Shown piece by piece: positions 1-7,413 of a stretch of 38,143 bases of DNA. The stretch is from a virus. The translations under genes were made by a program, and so were the position numbers. The DNA lies in the IMG/VR virus record IMGVR_UViG_3300021197_000272, positions 1 through 38,143 of that record. One strand, given 5' to 3'. Position 1 is the first letter of the stretch, and the number at the start of each line of letters is the position of its first letter. The notes below the pieces were generated by a model. The model was given only the letters and a program-made list of their open reading frames with translations, was not told where the DNA came from and made no database searches.

Positions 1-387
1 ACTTTTTATCTTGAGTTTGAACCCAGAGAACTTTCGACAAGTATCACCAATACTGCGCTAGAACTTTCAAATGGGACGGGTGCTGAACGGATTCTTTCGC
101 ATGTAGATTCTCAAATCCACGCTTACTTCGTAGATGGCGGGAATGTACAGGCCAATATCGATGGTGGAACTAACACGGTGGGGGTAATAAACCGCCTAGC
201 GATATCGTATAAGGCTAACAATATCCAAGTCTCAGTCAGCGGTGGGGCGGTAGTAAGCGATACGTCTGCATCCATACCGACAGTAGACCGGTTAATAATT
301 GGAAATCAGGTGGATGATAATACTAGGTTACTCAACGGCCACATCAAGCGTCTCATCTACTGGCCTTATCACTCAGACTCTCTATAA
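1..387 (+). CDS. Tail/spike protein, C-terminal part (lectin-like fold), cut by window start
   Basis: Open from base 1 in frame 1 to a TAA at 385-387, so 128 residues of a C-terminus are visible and the start lies outside the window. The pattern is that of concanavalin/LamG-type beta-sandwich domains at the ends of phage tail proteins: alternating beta strands, a central NRLAISYKANNIQVSVSGG stretch, a GNQ...LLNGHIKRLIYWP strand near the end, and no hydrophobic segment. Such domains usually bind surface glycans, so adsorption is the likely role (inference). The next gene starts 4 bases downstream. The gene opening at 37941 could be its N-terminal part in a circularly permuted genome, but the window ends do not join in frame. 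Confidence 0.7.
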   Translation, partial: TFYLEFEPRELSTSITNTALELSNGTGAERILSHVDSQIHAYFVDGGNVQANIDGGTNTVGVINRLAISYKANNIQVSVSGGAVVSDTSASIPTVDRLIIGNQVDDNTRLLNGHIKRLIYWPYHSDSL

Positions 388-390
388 CAA

Positions 391-3159
391 ATGGCACTCA
401 ATCTTTCAACACTGACAAACCCAGCGACATCTGGTGATGTTCTAGCAGAAGCCCTGACCACCGCTGACTTCCTTGAAGGCGTTCCGGTTCTTCGCAACTT
501 GGCTCGCGGTTCACAAAAGGGCGGCGATGCGAAACAAGGGACAGCCCTAAACCAGCCTAAAGCGTTGCCCTTGGACGCCAATGGGAAAGGCTATCTGTAT
601 CTCTCTGGTGTTAGTGGAAACTATGCGAGCGTTCCTCATGCCGCCAACCTTAACGGAATTACTGATTTTGTCATGGAAGCAAGGGATGTTTATATGTCCG
701 ACTGGGCTACTGGGTCTGAGACTTTCTTCGCTAAGTATGGAAATACCACTAAAACATTTACTTTCCGAAGGAGCGGAGCAAACATTAATTTCTACTCCGA
801 GGGCCACAATCACTTCAACTTTACGCACGGGTTGACTGGTGCAGCCACTGCGAGCATTCGATTGACTCGCGCAGGAACCAGCGTGACAGCAGAGCTGGAT
901 ACCGGCTCAGGCTACGCCGCGATAGGCTCTGCGTTGACTATTAACACCGCCCAACTGTTAGATGTAACCGACCCTGTAGAAATCGGGGCGCGTCAAGAGG
1001 GGACTAACCAACTTCTCACCGGAAAGATTGGTCAAATTCGATTGTGGAAAAACGCCACATCATCAGGCACACCAGTCCTCGACGTAGACTTCACGGCCAC
1101 CAACGTGCGCCACGGTGACACCAAGTTCAAATGCGCGACTGGTCAAGTGGTAACAATCAATCAATCCGGCAACGACCCAGCGACGATTATCAAGAAGCCG
1201 GTGTTGCGGTTCGATGGTGTAAATGATGTTCTGGGTGGCTTGCTTAACCAGACGATTGATAGCGGCTATATGTTTGCAGCTTTCAGCGTTTTGGGCAATG
1301 GCGGCTCTACTACTGCAAGATTGTTTGGTATTAATTCAACGGGAGAGTTCGATTACTCAATCAGCGGGTTTGTTGTAAGCGCAAAAAATAACACTAACCA
1401 GATTAACTCATACCATGGAAGTGTAGGCTGGAGACCACAACACAATGGCATGTTTGATGATGCAGTTGGCGATGTCCTCCATGAAATTAAATTTCAAGCA
1501 GGAGCGCAAAGGAGTCGGGTTAATAACGCTGACGAAAGAAATAGGACTGACCCGCTTAACACTATAAGTGCTGAAGAATTTAAAATTGGCAGTCTTAATA
1601 TGACTGGAGCAGACGCTGCCGCCGTCGACCTAGAATACCTAGCACTGTTCGATGCGACCATCACCGACGACCAAGCGGACTCTGTTCGTAATTATATTAA
1701 TAACCGGAACAACGTGTTTAGCTTAGTGGACGGCTTTGGGTATTACTTCTTTGACCCGCAGATTTTCCCTATTGTTTCTCCTGCTGCCTTTGTGAGCTTT
1801 TGGGGTGGTAATATTGTTGGTTCAGATAACACACTTAACGCTTCTGTTAGCCAATCTACAGTCAACGACCAGCCGACACGGGATGGCTACACGGTTACAT
1901 TTAACGACAACGCTGACCACCTTGTGGTTGCAAGTCCACTGTCAGGAGGCCAAGCTGGCTATCAAATCGTAGGAACATCACTGGGAACCTTTGCGTATCG
2001 CGTGGATTCCGATGCGGTCACTGAGCTGAATCTTTTGGGTAACGCCGGAACTGTGCGGTCAATCGGAGACCTTTACGGAATCATCTTGTTACCAGCATCA
2101 GCAACAGGCAAAGACATCGAAGACGCTCGCAAGTTGCTTATCGACCGAGGTGCGGCTGACGCAGCATCAGTAACTTCTGTGGAGGAATTTTGGCGAAACC
2201 GTTCCGACATTGTTGAGTTTAACCATGTAAATTTCACCAATGTAACGAATTTTTTAAGGGCTTGGAGAGACGCTAATTCAATAAATAATTTTGGTGCTAT
2301 TAATGCCCCTAACGGAAACAATTTCTCAGGAGCATGGGAAGGCTGCGATTCTCTATTGTCATTTCCGGCTGGCGCAAAGCTCGGCACAAGTGCTAACAAT
2401 GTGAATTTTACGAGCACATGGCAAGAAAATGGTCTCACAAGTTTTCCTGCGTTGGATTTAAGCAAAGGGATAAATATGTCTTATGCATGGTATAACGCGA
2501 CATCACTAAGTTCATTTGGAGCCATTGATGCGAGAGGCTGCACTAACTTCTTCAATGCATGGAACGGCTGCTCGTCCCTAACGTCATTTCCGGCGGGCGC
2601 AAAGCTAGGCACGGCGGCGAGCAATGTGAACTTTACGAGCGCATGGAAGTCTAGTGGTCTTACGAGTTTTCCTGCTTTGGATTTAAGCACTGGCAATAAT
2701 TTCCGCGAGTCATTCCAATCTTGCACGGCACTAACAACTATTGAAGATGGTATTTTACTAGGAACCTCATCAAGCTCTGTCGATTTCACGAGCGCGTTTA
2801 AAGCTTGCACGGCTCTTACCACACTGCCTTCAAACTTAGATTTGAGTAAGGGCGATGATTTCCAGACAGCATTCCAAAACTGTCAGTCTCTCGTAAATTT
2901 TCCCGCCAACGCATTCGACACTATGGGGACTCCTCAATCGTATTGTTTCCTCAACACATGGCTGGACAACAACGCACTTAGTGCAGCAAGCGTGGAGAAC
3001 ATTCTGGTTTCAATTAATACCAGTGGGCAATCAGCTCCTTCAACCGGACCAGAGATAACCATCAAATATAACACAGCCACTGGAACACCAGCATACTCTA
3101 CACTCGCCTCACTTAAGGGCAAAGGCTGGGTAGTAATTGTTAACGGCGTAACACTTTAA
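391..3159 (+). CDS. Large tail adhesin with lectin-like domains and BspA/DUF285-like repeats
   Basis: A 922-residue virion-type protein. Residues about 60-230 resemble a LamG/concanavalin sandwich, and a second similar domain follows from the PVLRFDGVNDVLGG segment near residue 275. Residues about 600-850 are tandem repeats built on FxxAWxxCxSLxSFP and NVNFTSxWxxxGLTSFPAL, the signature of BspA-like leucine-rich repeats (DUF285 type), known from bacterial surface proteins and found in some phage tail proteins. There is no signal peptide or membrane segment, which fits a virion component rather than a host surface protein. It lies in a tail module upstream of the portal. Host receptor binding is inferred. 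Two of the repeats are also closely similar in DNA, suggesting recent duplication. Confidence 0.75.
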   Translation: MALNLSTLTNPATSGDVLAEALTTADFLEGVPVLRNLARGSQKGGDAKQGTALNQPKALPLDANGKGYLYLSGVSGNYASVPHAANLNGITDFVMEARDVYMSDWATGSETFFAKYGNTTKTFTFRRSGANINFYSEGHNHFNFTHGLTGAATASIRLTRAGTSVTAELDTGSGYAAIGSALTINTAQLLDVTDPVEIGARQEGTNQLLTGKIGQIRLWKNATSSGTPVLDVDFTATNVRHGDTKFKCATGQVVTINQSGNDPATIIKKPVLRFDGVNDVLGGLLNQTIDSGYMFAAFSVLGNGGSTTARLFGINSTGEFDYSISGFVVSAKNNTNQINSYHGSVGWRPQHNGMFDDAVGDVLHEIKFQAGAQRSRVNNADERNRTDPLNTISAEEFKIGSLNMTGADAAAVDLEYLALFDATITDDQADSVRNYINNRNNVFSLVDGFGYYFFDPQIFPIVSPAAFVSFWGGNIVGSDNTLNASVSQSTVNDQPTRDGYTVTFNDNADHLVVASPLSGGQAGYQIVGTSLGTFAYRVDSDAVTELNLLGNAGTVRSIGDLYGIILLPASATGKDIEDARKLLIDRGAADAASVTSVEEFWRNRSDIVEFNHVNFTNVTNFLRAWRDANSINNFGAINAPNGNNFSGAWEGCDSLLSFPAGAKLGTSANNVNFTSTWQENGLTSFPALDLSKGINMSYAWYNATSLSSFGAIDARGCTNFFNAWNGCSSLTSFPAGAKLGTAASNVNFTSAWKSSGLTSFPALDLSTGNNFRESFQSCTALTTIEDGILLGTSSSSVDFTSAFKACTALTTLPSNLDLSKGDDFQTAFQNCQSLVNFPANAFDTMGTPQSYCFLNTWLDNNALSAASVENILVSINTSGQSAPSTGPEITIKYNTATGTPAYSTLASLKGKGWVVIVNGVTL
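2341..2688 (+). repeat. 225-bp-period direct repeat within the adhesin gene
   Basis: Bases 2341-2463 and 2566-2688 are closely similar, offset by exactly 225 bases (75 codons). Both contain GTCATTTCCGGC, GGCGCAAAGCT, ACGAGC.CATGG and TTGGATTTAAGC. The period keeps the reading frame, so copies can be gained or lost by recombination without breaking the adhesin. Weaker copies follow up to about 2900. Confidence 0.8.
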
Positions 3160-3162
3160 GTA

Positions 3163-3507
3163 ATGACAGACGAAACCCATAGATTCTTCCGGTTCTCCAA
3201 CGAGCAATCCTACGAGCAACTCACAGCATCCGGTAACACAGCCCGAGGTCTACCTGACGGTGACGGCACTGAACGGTGGTTGGCACTGTGGGATAAGACT
3301 TTCTTAGACCCAGAGACCAACAGCGACCGACTCTATTGTGTGAAGAAGTCAGGGGTGTTACCTAGTGACAACTTTGACCTAGAGGGCATTGAGGAAATCG
3401 ACCTTGAGGCCTACCTACAACGACTACAGTGGGAGCCGCCTATTGAGGAAGACCTTGAGGCACTGGATGAACTTGAACTTCCTGCTGAAATTGAACCGAT
3501 AGACTAA
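3163..3507 (+). CDS. Hypothetical acidic protein downstream of adhesin
   Basis: 114 residues, not recognised. It begins TDETHRFFRFSNEQSYEQL and has a strongly acidic C-terminal third rich in EE, DLE and ELE. It starts 3 bases after the adhesin stop, and its TAA overlaps the next ATG (TAATG), so it is translationally coupled to the following gene. Its place after a tail adhesin would suit a fibre assembly chaperone or a minor tail protein, but nothing in the sequence proves it. Confidence 0.7.
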   Translation: MTDETHRFFRFSNEQSYEQLTASGNTARGLPDGDGTERWLALWDKTFLDPETNSDRLYCVKKSGVLPSDNFDLEGIEEIDLEAYLQRLQWEPPIEEDLEALDELELPAEIEPID

Positions 3508-3839
3508 TGGAAGACCAAGAACCACTTACAGACATTGAGCAGTCACGAGCTGACACAGGGTTTCGATACTATGTTGTTCAACCCGATGTCTACACAGGAC
3601 TTGTGGCTGCTGTTGATGCTGACCGTGGCTATCCTAACAAGCAAGGCACAACGCTTACTGGGTTACCACCTGTTGCTAACCTGGCTGAAGCCACTGATGC
3701 TAGTGGTAAACTTATTGCCATCGACTGCTGGCGCTTTACTGCCAACGATGACGCGATGCTTGAGGGGACTGATGGAGTCCAAGAGCTTACCCAACTAGAA
3801 TTTTTATCAATCAAACCTCAACCCGAGGAACTACTTTAA
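3507..3839 (+). CDS. Hypothetical protein, possible tail assembly partner
   Basis: 110 residues, soluble and acidic, not recognised. It shares its first base with the preceding stop codon (TAATG). The segment VVQPDVYTGLVAAVDADRGY followed by a short beta-rich domain is the only visible feature. It ends 12 bases before the portal gene, whose leader TTAACAACAATAACAC lies across this gap. It forms the last gene of the tail-adhesin module. Confidence 0.7.
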   Translation: MEDQEPLTDIEQSRADTGFRYYVVQPDVYTGLVAAVDADRGYPNKQGTTLTGLPPVANLAEATDASGKLIAIDCWRFTANDDAMLEGTDGVQELTQLEFLSIKPQPEELL

Positions 3840-3851
3840 CAACAATAACAC

Positions 3852-5405
3852 ATGCAAGCCGAGACAGCACAGCAACTCTATACCACCCTAGAAGGCGCAC
3901 GGTATTCCTACCTTGACCGAGGACGGGCCTGTTCAAAGCTGACGCTTCCTTATGTTATGCCTGACGAGGGCTTCGGTCCCCACAGTCGCCTAGAGACACC
4001 CTTCAGTGGCGTCGGTTCCCGTGGTGTTAACAATCTTGCCTCTAAGCTGCTCCTTGCCTTGCTGCCTCCTAACTCACCTTTCTTTAGATTCCAAGCCAAC
4101 GAAAAGAAGCTTGCCGAGGACGAGACTCCACCTGAGTTAATGAGTGAGATCGAAGCGTCTCTCCAAGCCCTTGAGGAGCTAGTGATGGATGAGGTGACCC
4201 GAGGTGCATACCGGGTTGCTCTTCACGAGGCCCTTAAGCATCTCATCATCACCGGTAATGCATTGTTATATCTACCGGATGAAGGAGGACTACGAGTCTT
4301 TCACCTTGACCGCTTTGTTGTTCAGCGTGACCCTATGGGTAATTTGTTATCTGTGGCCACCAAGGAGTCTGTTGCATTCAGCACTCTTTCGGAGGAGATA
4401 CGCCAACGACTTCAACAACAAGATCCGAACCTTGCCGAAAGTGACGCTAAGGTGGACTTGTTTACCTCATGTAAACGGAAGGCCAAACACTGGGTGATCA
4501 CTCAGGATGTTAATGGTGTAGATATTCCGTATGCTGGTGGTAAGGTAACAATGGACCGCAACCCCTTCATCCCTTTAAGACTTTCTAGGATTGATGGGGA
4601 AGCTTATGGGCGTGGGTTCGTTGAGGAATACCTCGGTGACATCCAGAGTCTCGAAGCGTTGACCCGTGCGATTGTCGAGGGATCGGCTGCTGCTGCTAAG
4701 GTTCTCTTTCTTGTTAACCCTAATGGCACCACACGCGCCCGGACGTTAGCTGAAAGCCCCAACGGTGCGATTGTCCAAGGCAACGCCGCTGATGTTAACA
4801 CTCTCCAGCTAGATAAGTTCAACGACTTTAGGACAGCCCAGGTTACTATGGAAGCAATCAAGGACCGCCTTGGTGCTGCCTTCCTTCTCACCTCAGGTGT
4901 AGTCCGACAGGCCGAGCGTGTGACAGCCGAGGAGATCCGTATGTTATCCCAAGAGCTTGAGGCTTCCCTAGGTGGTCTTTACTCGCTCCTTGCTGCTGAG
5001 ATGCAATTGCCATTGGTGAAGCGCATCATGTCAGTCATGCAAAAGAAGAAGATGTTACCTAAGCTTCCTAAGGACTTGGTGAAGCCAGTTATTGTTACCG
5101 GGGTAGAAGCCCTTGGTAGAGGTAACGATCTTTCTAAATTAGATTTATTCCTTGCCGGTGCTGCTCAGGTCGTAGGACCAGAAGCTATCGGCCAGTTTGT
5201 TAATGTTGAAGACTACTTTAAGCGTCGTGCGACTGCACTCGGTATCAAGACCGAAGGACTCATCAAGAGCGCCGAGCAGATGCAGCAAGAAGCACAGATG
5301 CAACAGATGCAAGCTATGACTGAGAAGCTAGGACCAGCCGGTATTAAAGCCTTGAATGATCAAGCTATGGCCGGTAATATGCCATCAGTCGAACCACAAG
5401 AATAA
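3852..5405 (+). CDS. Portal (head-tail connector) protein, T7 gp8-like
   Basis: 517 residues, close to T7 gp8 (536). T7-type portal features include an N-terminal YLDRGRACSKLTLPYVMP segment (tyrosine, arginine and P-Y-V-M-P as in podoviral connectors), an LLLALLPPNSPFFRF helix-loop, and a C-terminal coiled region rich in methionine and glutamine. Twelve copies would form the DNA channel at the capsid vertex and the platform for the tail tube. The scaffold gene follows after two bases, the usual T7 order. The start has an A/C-rich leader and no Shine-Dalgarno. Confidence 0.95.
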   Translation: MQAETAQQLYTTLEGARYSYLDRGRACSKLTLPYVMPDEGFGPHSRLETPFSGVGSRGVNNLASKLLLALLPPNSPFFRFQANEKKLAEDETPPELMSEIEASLQALEELVMDEVTRGAYRVALHEALKHLIITGNALLYLPDEGGLRVFHLDRFVVQRDPMGNLLSVATKESVAFSTLSEEIRQRLQQQDPNLAESDAKVDLFTSCKRKAKHWVITQDVNGVDIPYAGGKVTMDRNPFIPLRLSRIDGEAYGRGFVEEYLGDIQSLEALTRAIVEGSAAAAKVLFLVNPNGTTRARTLAESPNGAIVQGNAADVNTLQLDKFNDFRTAQVTMEAIKDRLGAAFLLTSGVVRQAERVTAEEIRMLSQELEASLGGLYSLLAAEMQLPLVKRIMSVMQKKKMLPKLPKDLVKPVIVTGVEALGRGNDLSKLDLFLAGAAQVVGPEAIGQFVNVEDYFKRRATALGIKTEGLIKSAEQMQQEAQMQQMQAMTEKLGPAGIKALNDQAMAGNMPSVEPQE

Positions 5406-5407
5406 AT

Positions 5408-6169
5408 ATGGAAAGCGTTACATTTAGCGAACCCACAGAACAAGAGAATATGTCTCTTGAAGAACAGGCTGAGATGCAAGATGCACAACAGGCCACAGAA
5501 CAACAGCCCGAAACGGCTGAAGCATCCCCGGAACGCCCTGAGTGGTTACCGGAGAAGTTTGATAACCCGGAGGCTTTAGCAGACGCTTACAGCAACCTCG
5601 AAAAGCAGTTCCACGAGAACAAAGCCGAGCCATCCGAGACCGAAGACAACGCCACCAGCGAACCAGAGGTAACCAACAGTGCTGTCACCAGCGCATCCGA
5701 AGAATACTTCGAGACCGGTGAGCTATCCGAAGAGACCTATAAGAGTCTTGAGGCTAACGGCATTCCTAAGGAGATGGTTGATATGTATGTTAATGGCTAC
5801 GAAGCCGTGGCTAATCAACAACAACAAACCTTGATGCAAGAGGCAGGAGGTAAGGAGAACTACGACGCTATGTCCGAGTGGGCAGCAACAGCTTTAACAG
5901 ACCAAGAACAAGAGGTGTATAACAACACTGTCGAGTCAGGGGATGTTAATGCAGCAACTATGGCGATCCGTGGTCTCTATGCTCGCTTTCAGTCGGACGG
6001 TGGAACACCTGTTTCTCTTGTCCAAGGGGACACCTCGGGAACAGCCGGGGCTTTGCCTTTTAGCTCCTCTAAGGAGATGACGATTGCTATGCAAGACCCA
6101 CGCTATAGTTACGATAACAAATACCGGGAGCAAGTCTCACAGAGGCTTTCTGTCACAACCGCATTCTAA
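5408..6169 (+). CDS. Capsid assembly scaffolding protein, T7 gp9-like
   Basis: 253 residues, very acidic, with long glutamate/glutamine-rich stretches in the first 110 residues and a conserved RPEWLPEKFDNPEALADAYS motif near residue 43, typical of T7-type scaffolds. The C-terminal part (MQDPRYSYDNKYREQVSQRL) matches the end of scaffolds that contact the shell. Scaffold guides procapsid assembly and is lost on packaging. It sits between portal and capsid as in T7, but seven small genes separate it from the capsid here. Confidence 0.92.
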   Translation: MESVTFSEPTEQENMSLEEQAEMQDAQQATEQQPETAEASPERPEWLPEKFDNPEALADAYSNLEKQFHENKAEPSETEDNATSEPEVTNSAVTSASEEYFETGELSEETYKSLEANGIPKEMVDMYVNGYEAVANQQQQTLMQEAGGKENYDAMSEWAATALTDQEQEVYNNTVESGDVNAATMAIRGLYARFQSDGGTPVSLVQGDTSGTAGALPFSSSKEMTIAMQDPRYSYDNKYREQVSQRLSVTTAF

Positions 6170-6171
6170 TT

Positions 6172-6360
6172 ATGTCATCTATTATTACTTACATCATCGA
6201 CAACACTCAGGAACTCTTAGCCGCCCTTTCAATGGTGGTCGCTGCTTGTTCCGCTATCGCTGCTCTTACCCCTACTCCTACGGACGACGGGTTGGTCAAG
6301 AAGCTTTACAAGGTTGTCGATTTCCTTGCACTTAACATTGGCCGCGCCAAGCAAAAATAA
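6172..6360 (+). CDS. Small membrane protein, holin-like
   Basis: 62 residues with one clear hydrophobic helix (about residues 13-31, LLAALSMVVAACSAIAAL), then a TPTPTDDGLVKKLYKVVDF segment and a basic end NIGRAKQK. This arrangement resembles small phage holins of the Phage_holin_2_4 type, which form membrane lesions that release endolysin. A second holin candidate lies at 20912-21073 in the T7 gp17.5 position, so this one may act as an antiholin or have another membrane role. It begins 2 bases after the scaffold stop. Confidence 0.6.
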   Translation: MSSIITYIIDNTQELLAALSMVVAACSAIAALTPTPTDDGLVKKLYKVVDFLALNIGRAKQK

Positions 6361-6384
6361 CAACCCTTACCACACACGCGCCAC

Positions 6385-6714
6385 ATGTCTGTGTCTCTGC
6401 TAGTCAAGTTACTTATATCGTTTCCCCGACTAGCGGAGGCATTTCGTGGTCTTATGGAAGCCTATGAAGAGAAACTATATGTTGAGCGTCACAGCAATAT
6501 GCGTGATGTTATTGATGAGTGGATGCACTCCGACTCTTCGTCCGACAAAGCTCCCTTACTTTTTAGAGAAGGCCAAAGAGCAGACGTGGACAGCGGACCA
6601 GAAGCAGACGGTGGGGGAGATGTTACATTACATAAACGACTTAGAGAACAATGTCCGCTAAACGAAAAGGATTGTCCCTTCGCAAAGAGCACAAGTCAGA
6701 CAAAGGAGGCTTAA
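6385..6714 (+). CDS. Hypothetical protein containing a nested lipoprotein gene
   Basis: 109 residues. The first 50 (SVSLLVKLLISFPRLAEAF, then a charged helix ending VERHSNMRDVIDEWMHSD) look like a genuine small phage protein; I recall similar helix-RHRDLID endings in marine phages, but cannot confirm this. The remainder is low in recognisable structure and overlaps two other frames: the lipoprotein at 6464-6661 and the basic protein at 6651-6902. The functional protein may therefore be short, with a C-terminus constrained mainly by the other frames. An inner-membrane spanin role is possible by position, although the N-terminal hydrophobic stretch is weak. Confidence 0.55.
   Translation: MSVSLLVKLLISFPRLAEAFRGLMEAYEEKLYVERHSNMRDVIDEWMHSDSSSDKAPLLFREGQRADVDSGPEADGGGDVTLHKRLREQCPLNEKDCPFAKSTSQTKEA
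6464..6661 (+). CDS. Small predicted lipoprotein (o-spanin candidate) nested out of frame
   Basis: 65 residues from ATG 6464 in another frame of 6385-6714. It has a textbook type II signal: MKRN, a hydrophobic core MLSVTAICVMLL and a lipobox-like MSGC with Cys21, followed by a short polar mature part. Nested or overlapping lipoprotein genes are the classic Rz/Rz1 arrangement, where the outer-membrane spanin partners an inner-membrane protein to disrupt the outer membrane at lysis. Its stop overlaps the next ATG (6651) by 11 bases, a natural spacing. A GTG at 6446 is an alternative start but would put charged residues before the signal. Confidence 0.6.
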   Translation: MKRNYMLSVTAICVMLLMSGCTPTLRPTKLPYFLEKAKEQTWTADQKQTVGEMLHYINDLENNVR

Positions 6715-6902
6715 CAGAAAAGGGACGCAAGTATTACAACCGAAAGACAGGTAGTAACTTAAAGAAACCGCAACCAGAGGGAGGCCCGAGGAAGCGGTCT
6801 TTTTGTGCGCGTAGTCTAGGTATTTTAAAAAAACACAACATAAGCTGTTCAAAGACTCCCGACAAGAGAGCATGTAAAGCCCGTAGAAGGTGGAAATGCT
6901 AA
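6651..6902 (+). CDS. Small highly basic Cys-containing phage protein (DUF6321-like)
   Basis: 83 residues, very rich in lysine and arginine. Recognisable pieces are GLTEKGRKYYNRKTGSNLK, RKRSFCARSLGILKK and a terminal KARRRWKC. The pattern KGR..YN.KTG.NLK...R..SFCAR is one I associate with a small conserved family in marine phages. The function is not known to me; the charge suggests DNA or capsid-interior binding. It starts inside the end of the lipoprotein gene, as expected for a compact phage operon. Confidence 0.75.
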   Translation: MSAKRKGLSLRKEHKSDKGGLTEKGRKYYNRKTGSNLKKPQPEGGPRKRSFCARSLGILKKHNISCSKTPDKRACKARRRWKC

Positions 6903-6928
6903 ACCCCAACACTAACAATAACACTATT

Positions 6929-7051
6929 ATGCCAAACGTAGGAAATAAGTCGTATCCGTATACCCCCAAAGGTAAGAAAGCAGCTAAGAAAGCCGCCAAG
7001 CGGAAGGGGTTGAAGATCATGTCAAAGAAGAAGAAAGGCAACGGATCTTGA
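6929..7051 (+). CDS. Small lysine-rich protein
   Basis: 40 residues from ATG 6929: PNVGNKSYPYTPKGKKAAKK, then a lysine-rich tail with KKKKGNGS. Small proteins with a GNKxYPYTPKGKK start occur beside structural genes in marine phages; the function is unknown. The leader is CCAACACTAACAATAACACT, the same A/C-rich type as before portal and capsid. The stop TGA overlaps the TTG proposed as the start of the next gene. Confidence 0.65.
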   Translation: MPNVGNKSYPYTPKGKKAAKKAAKRKGLKIMSKKKKGNGS

Positions 7052-7374
7052 GGAAAGTAAATGAAAACCTCCTGTTAGGAGATGTTATTCAAATAGATTT
7101 CCTAGACCACGTGCAAGACGGCACCGATGGTCCCCTTGAATGCTCAGTCTATGGTTCACTTACGGACATAGGCGATAAATACCTTACTGTTACCTCATGG
7201 CACGGCTGTGAGGATAACACAACAACTTTCACCATTATTACAAGCTGCATAAGTAGCTTGGTGGTGTTTAAACCAAACGTCATCATAAAGATAGACTCCC
7301 CCGAGGCCGACGATGAGACCCACTGCGGTGGACAATCAATAACTCCGAACCCGGTTATGGACACATCAGAATGA
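7048..7374 (+). CDS. Hypothetical protein, probable TTG start
   Basis: 108 residues, beta-rich and acidic, not recognised. In this frame the only suitable start is TTG at 7048, overlapping the preceding TGA (TTGA); no ATG lies near. The segment NENLLLGDVIQIDFLDHVQD followed by YLTVTSWHGCED suggests a small beta-barrel. Two cysteine sites (HGCED, HCGGQ) are present but no clear metal motif. It is the last gene before the capsid leader. Confidence 0.55.
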   Translation: MRKVNENLLLGDVIQIDFLDHVQDGTDGPLECSVYGSLTDIGDKYLTVTSWHGCEDNTTTFTIITSCISSLVVFKPNVIIKIDSPEADDETHCGGQSITPNPVMDTSE

Positions 7375-7413
7375 GGACAACCTTAACAACAACAATTAGA
7401 AAAACCAAATATT
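7375..7413 (+). promoter_or_regulatory. A/C-rich, SD-less leader of the capsid gene
   Basis: The 39 bases before the capsid ATG contain CCTTAACAACAACAATTAG and then an AT-rich stretch ending AAATATT. There is no purine-rich Shine-Dalgarno. The same TTAACAACA/ACAATAACA theme precedes portal (3838-3851), the 6929 gene, the 25531 gene and DNA polymerase. An unstructured A-rich leader probably recruits ribosomes through protein S1 or low structure (inference). Confidence 0.6.

Noticed and set aside
6658-7041. Minus-strand frame of 127 codons with hydrophobic runs
   Set aside because: It lies opposite the lysine-rich genes at 6651-7051, where AAG/AAA codons read as Phe/Leu on the other strand; all real genes are on +.
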